Assembly: GCA_963210315.1 (NCBI GenBank)
Contig: OY723288.1
Span: 1,488,001 to 1,552,000 of the forward strand
Direction of reading: 5' to 3'
DNA: 64,000 bases
Source: Rhynchopus euleeides
Lineage: Eukaryota; Euglenozoa; Diplonemea; Diplonemida; Diplonemidae
Shown here: piece by piece, positions 62,308-64,000 of the stretch
How positions within the stretch are numbered: the first letter of the stretch is position 1
Layout: each line of letters opens with the position of its first letter
Notes under the pieces: generated by a model
The model's input: only the letters and a program-made list of their open reading frames with translations
Told to the model about the DNA's origin: nothing
The model's database searches: none
Made by a program: the position numbers and the translations under genes

Positions 62308-62663
62308 GTGTGGTTATAAAGTTTTAAGGCGGTGTCGCCCTGCACGGGCAGTAGCACCTCCCCTTCAGTATCGCACTCCCGAAGGATTCCCCAACACGAC
62401 GTGACACCGGTTTCGACGCGTACTCTTCGTACCCCTCCCCCCGGCCGCGTCTCTTCAGCGAAGAACCGGGGATAATCGGACCAGGGCTAGCTAAACCCTG
62501 GTGGTGTCACGGGTGGGGTTGGAGAGGGAGAAAAGGAAGAAATGAAGTTGCGAAAAAGTCAAACACTGACACGTGAAATCAATAAAAAGGGTGGTATATA
62601 TCGCCCCCTTGCTGCGACGAAGACACTAAATAGTCAGGCCGCTTCAAGAGTCTTGAGGGCTTG
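62308..62663 (+). repeat. Duplicated 355-base unit, copy B
   Basis: Direct copy of 61510-61864. The cloverleaf-like part is identical in sequence. Differences are a one-base indel and single changes near AATAAAAAGGGTGG and CGACGAAGAC. Confidence 0.6.
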
Positions 62664-64000
62664 TGTGTGTGTGGGTGTGGTGGCCATCTGAAACTACGGG
62701 ATGCACGTCGAAATACCGAGGTTTGGACTTTGAACGCTAAGAACCCCCCACTCTCCGCCAAGACAATGCTTAGAACGTCGGGTGCACCGAATGATGTCAT
62801 AGGTCTTTGTGAGCATCTTGTACGCACATGTCACTACACATTGTGTGTGCGTGCACCAAGGAGAGTGGGGTGGGGCATCTCGATGTTGCAGCGGTTTCAG
62901 CGCTTTTCATCTATCCTGGAATATGTGGCGTTTGCAGGTTGCGACCAACTGCTTGTGTCTCGTGCGTCACGCCGCAATCCCAACCGCGCCGAAACGGCCA
63001 GCACATACCGCGTTAAAAAAATGCGTCACTTGCAGAGCACTGTCTTGTGTGATGATTTTTCATGACGAGACCATTTCCATTGTTGTTTGCTTTGGCGATA
63101 TTTGTTTTGAACGATTTGGCCTGATTAGCCCCCTGTGTGAGACGGCCGCCTCTTTTCAGGTTATTTTTTAGTGCGAGGCACCAGGGTGTTATTGTCCACA
63201 TCCACACCGCCGCCGTGAACAGGATCGCAATTTGAACTGGTGGCCGCCGTCCCCCCGCCCTTGCTTGGTATAAAGCACACACCACGAGTGGAAGTGAAGA
63301 ACGAGCGGAAAGAACACCATAACAGCAGGGAGGGCTGTCTATCCCTGGATAATCTTGTGTGGGGTGTCGAAAAATTGGGACTTTTTGACACCCCCCAGAC
63401 ACAGTGCGGGACTCACTCACTCGCCGTGATCCGCACCCCCGCCTTCAGACAGGCGAGGGGGGTGTGGATGGTGTCGCATTAAACAGACTCAGGTGAGAGA
63501 GAGAGAGAGAGCCTGTCCGCAAAAAGGCTTTTTGTTGTGGCACATTCGCGATGCATAATATTGCAGGGAAGTTGCTTCTTCCGACGACCCTGCTTCCGTT
63601 CTGTGTGTCTAGCTCTCTTCACACCCCACAGCAAGTTGGAAGTGTCAGCATATCAAGTAAAGAAGAAGGAAATACAGTCGATAGGGTGCTCTTCTGGCTG
63701 TTCTGCGGAAATACCGAACATACTGAACTATACTCGAGCATCCCAGGCAATCGAGCCGAGCACAACGAGCTGCATGTGGCACTTGATCCCCCCCTTCGTG
63801 TCGAATCTGAGAATTATCAGGACGAAGGATGGATCCCTGAGGGTTTTATGGAGAAGCTCCTCATGTGACAAGGGGAGCTCTATAGATGGCTTGGCTACAT
63901 TGACTGCGCCCTGCCCAACGCGGGGTTTCGTTTCTGCAGGCTCGTGCGCAGACATGTCTGGAGAAGGTGGGGAGGTGTGCGTGTGTGTTTGTGGTTGAGG
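62664..64000. other. Terminal region, no convincing gene
   Basis: An open frame at 63551-63868 (MHNIAGKLLLPTTLL) follows a GA microsatellite (63498-63511). It has a hydrophobic start but no recognisable domain, and the window ends soon after. It may be an upstream exon of a gene outside the window. Confidence 0.4.

Overview
The window is nuclear DNA of a GC-rich, intron-bearing single-celled eukaryote. Protein genes carry GT-AG introns with GTATGN donors, there are no Shine-Dalgarno-type starts, and the products are eukaryotic (SAM/WW protein, CAMK-type kinases, calmodulin-like protein, LicD/fukutin-type enzyme). All host genes recognised here lie on the plus strand. They are preceded by long C-rich pyrimidine tracts, several of which end in AG shortly before the start codon. 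That layout resembles the polycistronic, trans-spliced genomes of Euglenozoa (kinetoplastids, diplonemids). A diplonemid-like organism is plausible, but I found no spliced-leader gene or marker that settles it.

Genes from left to right, all plus strand: the 3' end of an unidentified gene (2-133); a METTL21/EEF2KMT-like methyltransferase (5067-5849); a LicD/fukutin-type phosphotransferase (6322-7605); a large coiled-coil protein with one intron (8392-11387); a UPF0390-like basic protein whose 3.5-kb intron is full of transposons (12364-16199); a type I membrane protein (17065-18363); a three-exon SAM plus WW scaffold (19214-23137); a calmodulin-like protein (31231-31734); a microbial-type PARG (32088-32879); and two paralogous Ser/Thr kinases (33477-35105 and 59817-61124).

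Much of the remainder is nested transposable elements, many with exact ends. A TA-flanked 6-kb element (23852-29835) carries a hAT-type transposase on the minus strand and contains a 2.65-kb hAT-type insertion with its 8-bp duplication. A second TA-flanked foldback element (29838-30985) shares the same TA. An 11.6-kb foldback element (35235-46825) has long arms and later insertions: hAT-type MITEs, a 5'-truncated non-LTR retrotransposon with an endonuclease and duplicated OTU/zinc modules, and a MITE with a 9-bp duplication. Two non-autonomous hAT-type families recur in the window, each with perfect 8-bp target duplications. A further hAT-like element (55097-57258) is filled with a 2-kb array of telomere-like hairpins.

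The most unusual items are the retrotransposon with tandem OTU/zinc modules, the telomere-like hairpin element, a GC-rich hairpin module shared by unrelated repeat families, and three sets of candidate structured RNAs (47656-47763; 61510-61864 with its copy 62308-62663; and paired elements downstream of two genes). No rRNA, tRNA or CRISPR array was found.
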